NCBI GenBank assembly: GCA_947494925.1
Contig: CANLWS010000001.1
Span: forward strand, 248,001 to 312,000
DNA length: 64,000 nt
Direction: 5' to 3'
Origin: an uncultured Alteromonadaceae bacterium
Lineage (GTDB): Bacteria; Pseudomonadota; Gammaproteobacteria; Enterobacterales; Alteromonadaceae
Numbering within the stretch: position 1 is the first letter of the stretch; each line of letters begins with the position of its first letter. The translations under genes and the position numbers were made by a program. Positions 1 to 7,812 of this stretch are shown piece by piece. The notes beneath the pieces were generated by a model, which did not search any database, was not told the origin of the DNA, and saw only the letters and a list, made by a program, of their open reading frames with translations.

Positions 1-117
1 TTTATGTGTTCGAACGAAGAGAGTTTTGTTGACGCAGTAGAAGGCGCTCGGCCCAATGTTTGGGTTTCTAATGGGCATGTTTCAGTTGGCACTCGTTTTG
101 CTCTAATGAACCGCTAG
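1..117 (+). CDS. 3' end of an unidentified gene (partial)
   Basis: An open frame enters from the window edge in frame 1 and stops at the TAG at 115-117. About 38 residues are visible and they end ...TRFALMNR. The fragment is too short to assign to a family, and no signal peptide or catalytic motif is present. An ATG at position 4 could in principle be a start, but a gene continuing from outside the window is more likely. The next coding signal begins only 15 bases downstream on the same strand. Confidence 0.4.
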   Translation, partial: FMCSNEESFVDAVEGARPNVWVSNGHVSVGTRFALMNR

Positions 118-131
118 ATAAAGCTCAGTTG

Positions 132-687
132 ATGAAAAGGGATAGTTATAAACAAACAGCTATTATTGTTACCTTGGCTTTGCTTTTTCTTCCTACATGA
201 TGTGTCGAAGGACTGCTCAGCCAATGAGAATCTCTCAACAGCATTGTTGCTAGGGGAGCATGAAATACAAGGCTTTCGCTTAGCTTTAGAGCCATGGAAG
301 GCAAAATATGCTGAATTGCCTTTCGGGAAGCTATCGCTAAAGTGGGAATTTAGCGTAAATTATTGGGAAATAGATAAACATAATGAGAAAAATTGGGCTC
401 TATCCTTCTCTCCCATAATTACTTCACACTTGGCAACGCTCCCAAATGCTATTAGTGTAAGTTGGGAGCTCGGAGTCGGTATTTCAGTGCACAGCAAACA
501 TCACTTTGGAAATACAAATCTCGGCACCAATATTCTTTTTGAGGATCGGCTAAGTCTAGTGTTCCATATTAATGAGCGGAAAAATGATCGTATTACACTT
601 AGTGTAATTCATTATTCAAATGCTGGATTCAATTCCCATAACCCTGGAATCAATTTTATAAGCATCGCCTACCATCAATCACTTTAG
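132..687 (+). pseudogene. PagL-like lipid A 3-O-deacylase, apparently frameshifted in its signal peptide
   Basis: The C-terminal part carries a sequence close to the PagL active-site signature: HYSNAG followed by NPGINFI, with the His and Ser at the expected spacing. PagL is an outer-membrane beta-barrel enzyme that removes the R-3-hydroxymyristate at position 3 of lipid A. The mature domain is in frame 1 (open from a TTG at 166). The best start, the ATG at 132, is in another frame and gives a signal-peptide-like sequence, MKRDSYKQTAIIVTLALLF, before a TGA at 198-200. Removing one base from the T-run at 184-188 would join the two frames. This is either a real frameshift, a sequencing error, or a short form starting at the TTG at 166, for which no ribosome-binding site is visible. 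Family assignment is moderately sure; whether the gene is broken is not. Confidence 0.55.
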
Positions 688-741
688 GGCAGGTATTTCC
701 ATAGGGACGAAAAAATCTAACAGTACCGGAGATAAATAGTA

Positions 742-1620
742 ATGAATCGACAAGTAATTTTGGTTACCGGTGCATCTGCCGGACTAGGCCTGGAAATTGC
801 TAAAAGGGTAATTTCAACTGATAGATTTCTAATTGTGCTCACTGCGCGACCTAACTCAATGAACCGCTTCGCAAGCTCAGGCATAACGGAGGACAAAAAT
901 ATTCTGCTTAGACCGCTGGATATTACGTCTGCAGATATGAGACGTGAACTCATTGCCGAACTTGACGAAAAATATGGAGGCGTTGATGTTTTGATAAATA
1001 ACGCGGGGTTCACATTTCGGGCGGTGGTAGAGGATGTTGCAGAAGAAGACCGCTTACTTCAGATGAATACAAATTTTAGATCACCTATGGAGTTAATACG
1101 TCTATGCCTTCCGTCAATGAGAAATAAAAGAAAAGGTAAAATCATTAACATATCTTCGGTGGGTGGCCAGATGGCTATGCCAACAATGGCAGTGTACAGC
1201 GCATCAAAGCACGCTCTTGAGGGAGCCACTGAAAGCCTATGGTATGAGCTTCGACCATGGAATATTAAGGTTACACTTATACAACCTGGATTCATAAACT
1301 CTAAAGGTTTTGAAAAAGTTAGGAGAACTGACTTAAGTCAGGCCTCGACTGAGGAAGTAAATTCTTCCTACCACCAGCACTACAAAAACATGGAAGATTT
1401 TATTGAAAGAGTGATGAAGTTGACACCATCAACTTCTGGTACCGTTGCCAACAAAGTGCTGAAGGTTATTCAGGCAAAAAATCCCCCTTTGAGAGTCGCG
1501 GGAACATGGGATGCAGTATTGTTCAAGTTGATGAGACGGTTTATCCCACAAAGAATTTATCATGGCATTTTGTATAATTTTCTCCCTAACGTTCACAAAT
1601 GGGGACCAGTGAAAAAGTAA
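742..1620 (+). CDS. SDR-family NAD(P)-dependent oxidoreductase
   Basis: This is a classical short-chain dehydrogenase of 292 residues with a Rossmann fold. The cofactor loop TGASAGLG is near residue 9, NNAG is near residue 87, and the catalytic Ser (NISSVGG) and the YSASK Tyr-Lys pair are in the middle. Substrate specificity cannot be read from the sequence. About 80 residues follow the core and end in a basic, aromatic stretch, which is longer than minimal SDRs and may contact a membrane or a large substrate. A GGAG at 727-730 lies 11 bases before the ATG. It follows the PagL-like gene by 54 bp on the same strand and could share its transcript. Confidence 0.85.
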   Translation: MNRQVILVTGASAGLGLEIAKRVISTDRFLIVLTARPNSMNRFASSGITEDKNILLRPLDITSADMRRELIAELDEKYGGVDVLINNAGFTFRAVVEDVAEEDRLLQMNTNFRSPMELIRLCLPSMRNKRKGKIINISSVGGQMAMPTMAVYSASKHALEGATESLWYELRPWNIKVTLIQPGFINSKGFEKVRRTDLSQASTEEVNSSYHQHYKNMEDFIERVMKLTPSTSGTVANKVLKVIQAKNPPLRVAGTWDAVLFKLMRRFIPQRIYHGILYNFLPNVHKWGPVKK

Positions 1621-1753
1621 TACAAAATGCAGAGTTACTGATTTCGATTTGTTGCCAGGTAGCGCATAAAACATAAAGCCCTAGTCATTAGTTCGTCAAA
1701 GGTCAGCTGAAAGCGCGTTTTGAATGCCTGTCAGGCTAACAGGCTTAACCATT

Positions 1754-2119
1754 TTATTGGTCAGGGCATTTATATACATTGCCACTAAGCGTCACATTCG
1801 TTTGGCTGATTCCACCACCAAATTCACTGTCGTAAGAGCCTGTTTGGCCGGCACGTTGTGTCAGAATATAGATAACGTTGCCGCCCATCTTGTGAGCTTT
1901 GTTTTTTAAATCATTACGAGCACCTGTTTCCAGGTCTTCGTTAGAAGTAAATTCTCCTGTTAAGAAATCTCCCTGATTCCCTGTAACGTCCCCCAGAAAT
2001 TGACATTCTTTAGTGGGTTCATTGTGAGTCAATCTAATCAGATTAGCCCCTGATTCTAGCGGGATAGAAGAGCAAGCGCTTAGGCTCGCGACAATTGAAA
2101 GTGCAAAAATACGTTTCAT
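1754..2119 (-). CDS. DUF4156-family outer-membrane lipoprotein
   Basis: A 121-residue protein with a type II signal peptide (MKRIFALSIVASLSAC) whose lipobox LSAC places the acylated cysteine at residue 16. The mature part has the DUF4156 pattern: a QFLGDVTGNQG segment, a GARNDLKNKAHKMGGN helix and paired cysteines (one in KECQF, one near the C-terminus) that may form a disulfide. The fold resembles that of RcsF-like stress lipoproteins, but a signalling role is not shown. The gene converges on the SDR gene. Function in this family is unknown. Confidence 0.8.
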   Translation of the reverse strand: MKRIFALSIVASLSACSSIPLESGANLIRLTHNEPTKECQFLGDVTGNQGDFLTGEFTSNEDLETGARNDLKNKAHKMGGNVIYILTQRAGQTGSYDSEFGGGISQTNVTLSGNVYKCPDQ

Positions 2120-2660
2120 TCGAATCTCAATACTTGACGGTTAAAAATAGGTTGCAAGGGTATGTCAAATATCTGTGATTTAATGTCGAGGTTTTGTTCC
2201 TGATTGTAAGTATTCACCCCAAAATTCTAGAAACTTGTTAGGATTTTTAGTTTTCTTGGCTCTTTCAGTGCAAGAGATGCTGAAATTCTCCAGCACATTC
2301 AGACACCAGAAAGCAGTGGTGCGCACTTCAGAGACAGCACATTAAACAAAAAAGCCCTGAGAACAGAAAAGTTTAGATTGGCGGAAACACGTCCCTGATG
2401 ATCTTCATCCAGCCGCGACATCCTTGTCGCGTCGTGCGGCCGGGTGAAGCTGCGCTTCAAAAAAGCCGAAATAAGTACCTGTGGATGATTACAATAGAAT
2501 AGTGTGGTTGCTTCGACGCCATCCATGGCGCATGGTGCCATCACTGCGTGACGCGCACAAACCATCCTAAGGTTTGTCGTTCAGCGAGGCGGAGCTGCGC
2601 TCCCAAAAATCCTCGCTTCACCCCCTCAGCGGTACCCGCCTCAGGAACAACACGTAAAAC
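2120..2660. other. Non-coding stretch with short palindromes left of the element
   Basis: I find no convincing gene in these 540 bases. An open frame on the minus strand at 2299-2565 has biased, low-quality composition and no ribosome-binding site. Short inverted repeats are dense, for example GCGACA-N4-TGTCGC near 2415. The string AAACAAAAAAGCCC occurs near 2344 and again at 2657, which may mean that a terminator-bearing segment was once duplicated. The upstream region of the DUF4156 gene must lie in the first hundred bases. Confidence 0.5.
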
Positions 2661-2697
2661 AAAAAAGCCCCAGCGGACAACGCTGAGGCTTTTTCGT
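2661..2697 (-). terminator. Rho-independent terminator, probably the displaced tRNA-Phe terminator
   Basis: Read on the minus strand, GCCTCAGCG and CGCTGGGGC pair around a five-base loop and are followed by six T. The plus strand also ends in a T-run, so the hairpin can act both ways. No minus-strand gene ends here. Joining position 2704 to the tRNA at 24081 would place the hairpin about 13 bases after the tRNA CCA end, where a tRNA terminator belongs. I infer that it belonged to the tRNA-Phe gene before the element inserted. Confidence 0.8.
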
Positions 2698-2704
2698 TTT
2701 TAAT

Positions 2705-2714
2705 AATGGTGCCC
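2705..2714. repeat. Left attachment-site repeat
   Basis: AATGGTGCCC matches 24079-24088 exactly; the flanking bases differ on both sides, so the identity is 10 bp. To its left is chromosome ending in the tRNA terminator and to its right is element DNA. Serine recombinases cut at a central dinucleotide, so the crossover lies somewhere within these bases, but the exact position cannot be read. Confidence 0.8.
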
Positions 2715-2903
2715 TGTGATGGTATTCAATCGAACTTAGATGTATCCCAATACACTTCAATAAACAAGGCAGAAACTTCCAACTTCAATGATGCAGTCAA
2801 CACTTTAGACCCAGACGATTGCAAAGAGCTATTTGAAACATTGGAGCACTGGAATAACGAGCTTCAATCAATCGCGCCATTTCTTGAGGAGATGGAGCCA
2901 TGA
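2706..2903 (+). CDS. C-terminal tail of the element's serine recombinase, split off by integration
   Basis: A 65-codon frame begins at the ATG inside the attachment repeat and ends in a TGA that overlaps the mobC start (ATGA at 2900-2903). No ribosome-binding site precedes the ATG; the bases upstream are the chromosomal terminator. The recombinase frame at the other end of the element crosses the same repeat in the same phase. In the excised circle this segment would therefore be residues 505-569 of the recombinase, running on from ...EKMVP into CDGIQS. The sequence is acidic and helical, with no known domain. In the integrated state it may be translated only weakly or not at all. An independent small protein is the less likely alternative. 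Confidence 0.65.
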   Translation: MVPCDGIQSNLDVSQYTSINKAETSNFNDAVNTLDPDDCKELFETLEHWNNELQSIAPFLEEMEP

Positions 2904-3334
2904 GCACGCTAAAGTTCGTTCCTCAAAATGTCGGGCAGTCCTTTAAAGAGGCTTCTGAACTCAAACAAACAAAGCGCATGCTACCCTTCTCAGTGCGATT
3001 TACACCTGATGAACGCGCTTGGCTTGACGCGATGGCAGGATACCGTCCACTTGGCAGTTATATCCGCGCCAAACTTCTTGAAGACTATACTGAAAAACGT
3101 CGGGAATTAAGGAAGCCTGCACCGGATAGCGGAAAGCTTGCTATTGTCCTCTCCACCTTGGCTGAGTCTCGCCTTTCCTCAAACCTCAATCAACTTGCCA
3201 GACACGCCAATTCTGGGACGTTGGATATTTCCGATAATGTCGAATCCGAACTACACGCAGCCTATGAAGCAATCATTGAGATGCGAGACACTTTGCTTGA
3301 AGCATTGGGCAAAAGACCGAAACAGGAGCGTTGA
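2900..3334 (+). CDS. mobC: MobC-like relaxosome accessory protein
   Basis: A 144-residue protein. An N-terminal segment resembling a ribbon-helix-helix (LPFSVRFTPDERAWLDAMAG) is followed by the MobC signature SSNLNQLARHANSGTLD near residue 93 and a helical end. MobC proteins bind oriT beside the nick site and help the relaxase open the DNA. The start overlaps the stop of the recombinase tail, and its own stop lies just before the relaxase start, so the three are probably translated together. No separate promoter is evident just upstream, which matters for the excision-linked expression proposed in the findings. Confidence 0.8.
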   Translation: MSTLKFVPQNVGQSFKEASELKQTKRMLPFSVRFTPDERAWLDAMAGYRPLGSYIRAKLLEDYTEKRRELRKPAPDSGKLAIVLSTLAESRLSSNLNQLARHANSGTLDISDNVESELHAAYEAIIEMRDTLLEALGKRPKQER

Positions 3335-3336
3335 GC

Positions 3337-4611
3337 ATGATACTGCAAGGTAATCAACGCGGCGGCGGACGAGATTTAGCGTTACATCTGCTCAAAGAAG
3401 AAAACGACCATGTAGAAGTGCATGAGTTACGGGGTTTTGTTTCCAGCGATTTGAAAGCCGCATTTGATGAAGCCTATGCGGTGAGTAAATGCACAAAGGC
3501 AAAGCAGTATTTGTTTTCCCTCAGCCTTAATCCACCTGAAAAAGAAAAAGTCGCTACAGATAGTTTTAAAGAAGCCATTGCTAAGGTCGAAAACTCGCTG
3601 AACCTCAAAGACCAACCGCGCGCCATTGTGTTTCATGAAAAAAACGGGCGAAGACATTGCCATGTTGTTTGGTCACGTACAGACACCAAACACTCAAAAG
3701 CAATCCCCTTGCCACATACAAAACGAAAACTCATGGATATATCCAGAGAGCTTTTCGTACAACATAACTGGAAAATGCCGCCCGGCATGATGCGCTCAGA
3801 GGAACGCGACCCATTGAATTTCAATTTAGCACAATGGCAACAAGCCAAACGTATTGGCAAAGACCCACGTGAGATTAAACAGATATTTCAGGAATGTTGG
3901 GCTACCAGTGATAACCAAGTTTCCTTCGCACAAGCCTTAAAATCACGCGGGTATGTGCTCGCGAGAGGTAACAGAGGCCGGTTTATCGCTTTGGACCATC
4001 GTTGTGAACCCTTTGCCGTACCCAAATGGGTAGGCTTGAAAGCGAAAGATGTGAAAGCCAAGCTTGGCGAGGCTGACGGACTACCATCCTTTGAGCAGGC
4101 CAAGACCAGTATCGCTGGAGCAATGTCTAATCGGTTGACAGAACTCCAAGAGCAGAAATCCAGCGACGTATCAGCGCTTATTGCTGTTGGTAAGCGACGA
4201 CAAAAGGAAATGACAGCAAGGCACAAACAGGAAAGGGCTGAACTTGAACAAAAACAACAAGAGCGATTTGTACAAGACGTAATAAATCGTCAAAACCGTT
4301 TCAGAGGTGGTTTAAGTGGATTGTGGGACAGGTTGACCGGGCATCGTAGCCGCGTTCGAAAGCAGATTGAAATGGAAGCGCTCCTCTCGGCACAACGCGA
4401 CCAGAAAGAGAAAGACGAACTTATCTTCAACCAGCTACAGGAGCGACAAGCCCTGCAATCCAGAACGGCTCGTTTAGATAAATTAAAGGCGCAACGACAC
4501 AACACGCTTGAAGCTGATATCCGGCAATATCGCGACGTTCAGAATCAAAAACAGGACGCATTCGATGCATCACAGGAACGAAGTCCAAAAGGACCAAGCT
4601 TGGAACGTTAA
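3337..4611 (+). CDS. HUH relaxase / mobilization nuclease
   Basis: A 424-residue relaxase that would nick oriT and lead single-stranded DNA into a recipient. The metal-binding motif III is HEKNGRRHCH at residues 100-109, with H100, H107 and H109 as the three histidines. The N-terminus (MILQGNQRGGGRDLALHLL) is typical of relaxases on small mobilizable elements. No tyrosine lies at the extreme N-terminus where MobA-type enzymes keep theirs, so the nucleophile is uncertain. From about residue 270 the protein is a charged Gln/Glu/Arg-rich coiled coil. I chose the ATG at 3337 because AGGAG at 3324-3328 fits it better than the in-frame TTG at 3331. Confidence 0.85.
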   Translation: MILQGNQRGGGRDLALHLLKEENDHVEVHELRGFVSSDLKAAFDEAYAVSKCTKAKQYLFSLSLNPPEKEKVATDSFKEAIAKVENSLNLKDQPRAIVFHEKNGRRHCHVVWSRTDTKHSKAIPLPHTKRKLMDISRELFVQHNWKMPPGMMRSEERDPLNFNLAQWQQAKRIGKDPREIKQIFQECWATSDNQVSFAQALKSRGYVLARGNRGRFIALDHRCEPFAVPKWVGLKAKDVKAKLGEADGLPSFEQAKTSIAGAMSNRLTELQEQKSSDVSALIAVGKRRQKEMTARHKQERAELEQKQQERFVQDVINRQNRFRGGLSGLWDRLTGHRSRVRKQIEMEALLSAQRDQKEKDELIFNQLQERQALQSRTARLDKLKAQRHNTLEADIRQYRDVQNQKQDAFDASQERSPKGPSLER

Positions 4612-4629
4612 AATAATAAGGAGATAGAA

Positions 4630-4851
4630 ATGTATTATTTTGAAAATGACCCACTACAAGATGTTTATACGGATTTGCACGGTGATAAATCAGACACAAA
4701 TTTTGATGCGGTGCTGAGATTGAAAGGCATTGTATCAATTGAATTCAAAGAAGCTGTAACCGGTCAAAACTATTATTCGCAATTGGAACCAAGCCGACCG
4801 CGCGCCACACAAAAGGCAAGCGCGGATGGCTGGACATTACCAAAGCCGTGA
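4630..4851 (+). CDS. Small hypothetical protein of the mobilization operon
   Basis: A 73-residue protein that I do not recognise. It begins 18 bases after the relaxase stop and has a clear ribosome-binding site (AAGGAG, 9 bases before the ATG), which supports it as a real gene of the mobC-relaxase operon. The N-terminal half is acidic (FENDPLQDVYTDLHGDKSD); the C-terminal half is basic and proline-containing. There is no signal peptide or membrane segment. Confidence 0.6.
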   Translation: MYYFENDPLQDVYTDLHGDKSDTNFDAVLRLKGIVSIEFKEAVTGQNYYSQLEPSRPRATQKASADGWTLPKP

Positions 4852-5198
4852 TGTCGTTTTTACTTCGCAGTAATATGTACCTTATAAGATACAGTAAATG
4901 TATTGCGAGAGCACAATACACGCGATGTACAGGACGATTCATCAACACCCCAATTAGTGTTCCAAAACTGAACCTAATTTGCAACAGGAGCCTCAAGTTA
5001 GATTAACCACAATACGGGGAAGAAGTTCGTGATGAGCTTCCAACTTCGCACCCCTAATTTGTAACCAATTGAAAAATAGAGATTTTAAAAATGGAAATAT
5101 CGAAAAATCAGTCTATGATTTTAAAAGATAATTTTTTAACCACTCCCCCATTCTATATTTGAATAGCTGTCAAAGGGACTTGCATTAAGGCACGATAT
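4852..5198. other. Gene-free stretch with inverted repeats (possible oriT, unproven)
   Basis: No gene is supported in these 347 bases. Two hairpin-forming repeats stand out: TGTATTG at 4899-4905 with CAATACA at 4914-4920, and GAAGTT at 5022-5027 with AACTTC at 5042-5047. The composition becomes AT-rich after 5080. The position next to the relaxase operon would suit an origin of transfer, but I recognise no nick consensus. The stretch may simply be the scar and promoter of the cargo that follows. Confidence 0.35.
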
Positions 5199-5585
5199 AT
5201 GCTTAGTAAATCAAGAGCTGCGCAAAGTAATGCGCCTTTGATTAACCATATGAGTCAACCGGTGATTATAAAAAAGGACGATAGATTACCTCCTTCACCC
5301 TCGTTAGAGGGAGATGATAGTTCAGGTACTGAGTTGAATCCCTCACCAAGCGGCAATGATTCTGGCTCACTGGATATTCCTAGTAGAGCAAATCCAAAAC
5401 ATGACCGTATAACCGTTAATTTTAGCAATGCTATCCTGAACATTGATTACAGCAATATCGATAGGCTCTGGCCAGAGGATTACGATAGCCAACTTGCTGA
5501 ATATTTAAGTAAAGCACAACTCAAATCTGAAAATCGAAATTGTCCGCTAAGCGAAATATTGCCTAGTGACGAACTTGACATCTAA
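5199..5585 (+). CDS. Hypothetical protein with disordered N-terminal half
   Basis: A 128-residue protein of unknown function. Residues 1-65 are rich in Pro, Ser, Asp and Gly and look disordered. The C-terminal half (from about DRITVNFSNAILNIDYSN) is compact and acidic and may be a small domain. No strong ribosome-binding site is visible (AAGG about 9 bases before the ATG). It is the first of three AT-rich genes (5199-6660) between parts of the mobilization set and is probably cargo. Nothing identifies a partner or reaction. Confidence 0.5.
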   Translation: MLSKSRAAQSNAPLINHMSQPVIIKKDDRLPPSPSLEGDDSSGTELNPSPSGNDSGSLDIPSRANPKHDRITVNFSNAILNIDYSNIDRLWPEDYDSQLAEYLSKAQLKSENRNCPLSEILPSDELDI

Positions 5586-5635
5586 GCTCTTTATCAAAAA
5601 CTAAGTTTCACGAAGCCATTAGGTAGGGTGTATGA

Positions 5636-6283
5636 ATGAGGTTTGAAGACCTTGATGCTAAAAAGATTCGACCTGTACTTTTTAAACATTTGAGAAAATA
5701 TACAGAGCCTGAAAAAACAGAAAGCGCTGTTTCTGTTGCAATTCAGTGGCGACTTGTCCAAGAGGCAATTGAATCTACTAAAAAATCAATTCTTTGTGAC
5801 GGAAAACCTGTTGCCCATCTCAGTCATTTTATTATCGCGGGTCATTTCAGCTACTGGTTTGCAAAGTTCCAACCTCTACATGTTACAAATTATGGTGAAT
5901 TCAAGACTCAACGAAAGAAACATAAAACCCTAAAAGGCATCCTTGAGGACTATTTGACCGAGGGTCAAACCCTTTTTGTTGATGACCATTTATACCTAAA
6001 CGAAACAATCGCAATAGGGTTAGCATATAGCTATATAGCATCTACTCAGCGCTCTATACTGGAAAACAACTCTATTTTTTCCAACTTCAAAAGCAGCGCT
6101 GAAGAACGAATTAATTTTGAGTTTCGGTTGGATGAAAATCGATCAATTATCCCGATTATAGTAAGTGAATTAGCAGAAGTTTTTCGTGAACAGAGCTTCT
6201 CTCCAGTTCTTTGGACTAAAATACTAGAGTCAGCGCTTAAAACCAATCAGGAATACAGGATGAAAACAGAAGAAACAAAATGA
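5636..6283 (+). CDS. Hypothetical protein, possible first half of a two-gene cargo pair
   Basis: A 215-residue soluble protein rich in Lys, Glu and aromatic residues that matches no family I recognise. There is no signal peptide, P-loop or nuclease motif. The ATG at 5636 follows an AGG-rich segment (TAGGTAGGGTG), which serves as its ribosome-binding site. Its stop overlaps the start of the membrane protein gene at 6280 by four bases (ATGA), so the two are translationally coupled and probably act together. Confidence 0.6.
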   Translation: MRFEDLDAKKIRPVLFKHLRKYTEPEKTESAVSVAIQWRLVQEAIESTKKSILCDGKPVAHLSHFIIAGHFSYWFAKFQPLHVTNYGEFKTQRKKHKTLKGILEDYLTEGQTLFVDDHLYLNETIAIGLAYSYIASTQRSILENNSIFSNFKSSAEERINFEFRLDENRSIIPIIVSELAEVFREQSFSPVLWTKILESALKTNQEYRMKTEETK

Positions 6284-6660
6284 GCATAAGTAAGAGTAAT
6301 TTACTAATTTTGTTGACAATTTTTCTACCCCTCTTTTCTTTGATTATTGATTTCACTTTTTTCCATGGGCTAGATACAGATTTATTTTCAAGGTCTGGCG
6401 CGCTTCTGATATGCGTGAGCTTGATAAGAACGCTTAATAAAATTAAAGACGACATCCAAAGAGATAGTGAAAAATCCCCGGAAGAAAGTGATGATATTCC
6501 TCCTATATCTCCTGAAGTTGAGAAGGCACTTTTAGAAGCCGATAAGAAAGTGGGAATACAAATCGAAAAAGTCGAAACTACCATGTTGATTTTCGGAACG
6601 ATTCTTTGGGCCTACGGAAATCTAGCTATTAGAATCATTCAAGAAAGTTTCACTTTTTGA
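6280..6660 (+). CDS. Small membrane protein coupled to the preceding gene
   Basis: A 126-residue protein with a hydrophobic helix at the N-terminus (LLILLTIFLPLFSLIIDF), a second hydrophobic stretch around residues 40-50, an acidic linker, and a third hydrophobic segment near the C-terminus (LIFGTILWAYGNLAI). The start lies inside the end of the upstream gene. A soluble protein coupled to a small membrane protein is a layout common in phage-defence and toxin-immunity pairs, but nothing in the sequence proves such a role. Confidence 0.6.
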   Translation: MSISKSNLLILLTIFLPLFSLIIDFTFFHGLDTDLFSRSGALLICVSLIRTLNKIKDDIQRDSEKSPEESDDIPPISPEVEKALLEADKKVGIQIEKVETTMLIFGTILWAYGNLAIRIIQESFTF

Positions 6661-6734
6661 CTCTTCAATCATAAATCGTGTATGTTGGGGGGGGTAAGTA
6701 TTTTACGCTTAAACCATAGCAAGGACGGTGATGA

Positions 6735-7496
6735 GTGGCGGAAGAAAAGGACATTGCGAAGCCTGAACATGTTGGCTTGGATAGCCAGCCCAAACACGTG
6801 CAGGATAAAGTTGACCTTGCCCATGAAATCATGGGTGAAGGTTCAAACCGTATTCGCCGCTTTCTCTCCAATGACGGCTCCAACTTTCATGGCGAGTCCA
6901 AAGAAAAGAAATCCGAACGTAAATATCATTCTATGCTGCAAATGCTTTTGGCAGAAGATGCACAATACGCGCAGTTATACTTCGAAGTTGAGCAATCATT
7001 AGAACAAGCACAGAGAGCCGTTGATGAAGCCATGATTGCTTTGCGGCAAGAGTTAGAAGAAATCAATAACACACTACTCAACGCTGATGAACATGGACTT
7101 TCCGAAGAACAACGCAAAGTCTTACAGCTACGCAAAGAGGAAATTGAACGTCAACAGCTAGAAATTGAAGGATATAGTCGGGATGTGTTGGAGCATGCTC
7201 GGACACGTTTATATGATGAAAATGATCCTGCTTTATACGAAGAATTAAAGGAATTGCAGGAACGCATAGAGCAAAACATGCCTGACTATGTTTCTGCCTT
7301 TCATGATGTAAACTCTTATTCAAATACTGCTGCTAGTTCTGCACATGTCACGAATACTGGCTCTCCTGTGTTTGATATTCCCGACTTAACAACCACATTC
7401 ACCGAAGTTCAACACAAGCTGGTAAGCACAACGACAGAGCCGAACTTGGATGCCAACACACCCTCAAACGTGAAGCTTACAACTCCAAACATCTAG
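6735..7496 (+). CDS. Coiled-coil protein of the mobilization region
   Basis: A 253-residue protein with a GTG start preceded by AAGGACGG. The middle, about residues 80-180, is a long Glu/Gln/Arg-rich coiled coil (VEQSLEQAQRAVDEAMIALR and onward). The C-terminal 70 residues are Thr/Ser/Asn-rich and probably disordered. It has no membrane segment. Genes of this type often accompany relaxases on mobilizable elements, where they may organise the relaxosome or coupling complex. I do not recognise the exact family. An eight-G run lies about 40 bases upstream of the start. Confidence 0.6.
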   Translation: MAEEKDIAKPEHVGLDSQPKHVQDKVDLAHEIMGEGSNRIRRFLSNDGSNFHGESKEKKSERKYHSMLQMLLAEDAQYAQLYFEVEQSLEQAQRAVDEAMIALRQELEEINNTLLNADEHGLSEEQRKVLQLRKEEIERQQLEIEGYSRDVLEHARTRLYDENDPALYEELKELQERIEQNMPDYVSAFHDVNSYSNTAASSAHVTNTGSPVFDIPDLTTTFTEVQHKLVSTTTEPNLDANTPSNVKLTTPNI

Positions 7497-7497
7497 C

Positions 7498-7812
7498 TCA
7501 CTTGGCAAACACATCACAATCCTTACGTAGCAAAGCAATGACAATACTTGTTGGTGTATGGTCTGGATAAGCAACGAAGGTCTTTTCCAGTTGGTTTTTC
7601 CGCTTCTCAGGCTCTTTATAGAACCAATCCCACACGCATTGAGACTTTGCTTCATCTTCGAGCAATACTACATGACCTGCCAGTGTATAAGCTCCCGCAT
7701 ACCACCAATGCCTTTGCCCGTTTGTAAGTTTCATAAAATCACTGTTTTTGAGAGGCGCTGCATTCAAGCTGGATGATACAGCCAGATAGAAGGCGAATAT
7801 TGCTCTAAGCAT
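7498..7812 (-). CDS. Small exported hypothetical protein
   Basis: A 104-residue protein with a cleavable signal peptide (MLRAIFAFYLAVSSSLNA, then AP). The ATG at 7812 is preceded by GGAG with good spacing; the longer frame upstream of it is unlikely. The mature part is small, with Trp-rich segments (RHWWYAG, CVWDWFY) and two cysteines that could pair in the periplasm. Its start overlaps the end of the membrane protein gene at 7805. It converges on the coiled-coil gene with a single base between the stops. Homologues of Rap1a/Tai immunity proteins share this size and layout, but the resemblance is weak. Confidence 0.6.
   Translation of the reverse strand: MLRAIFAFYLAVSSSLNAAPLKNSDFMKLTNGQRHWWYAGAYTLAGHVVLLEDEAKSQCVWDWFYKEPEKRKNQLEKTFVAYPDHTPTSIVIALLRKDCDVFAK

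Noticed and set aside
717-1013. Minus-strand frame over the SDR gene start
   Set aside because: It is antisense to a clear SDR coding region and shows no family features.
2299-2565. An 88-codon minus-strand frame left of the element
   Set aside because: No ribosome-binding site, no recognisable domain, and it runs through a stretch of short palindromes. It looks like a chance frame.
5427-5446. ATCCTG string resembling an IncP-type nick site
   Set aside because: It lies inside the coding frame of the 128-residue protein and has no suitable inverted repeat beside it; six bases are expected by chance.
6687-6694. Run of eight G as a possible phase-variable tract
   Set aside because: It is outside the coding frame, about 40 bases before a GTG start, so slippage would not change a protein. 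An effect on promoter spacing cannot be excluded but has no support.
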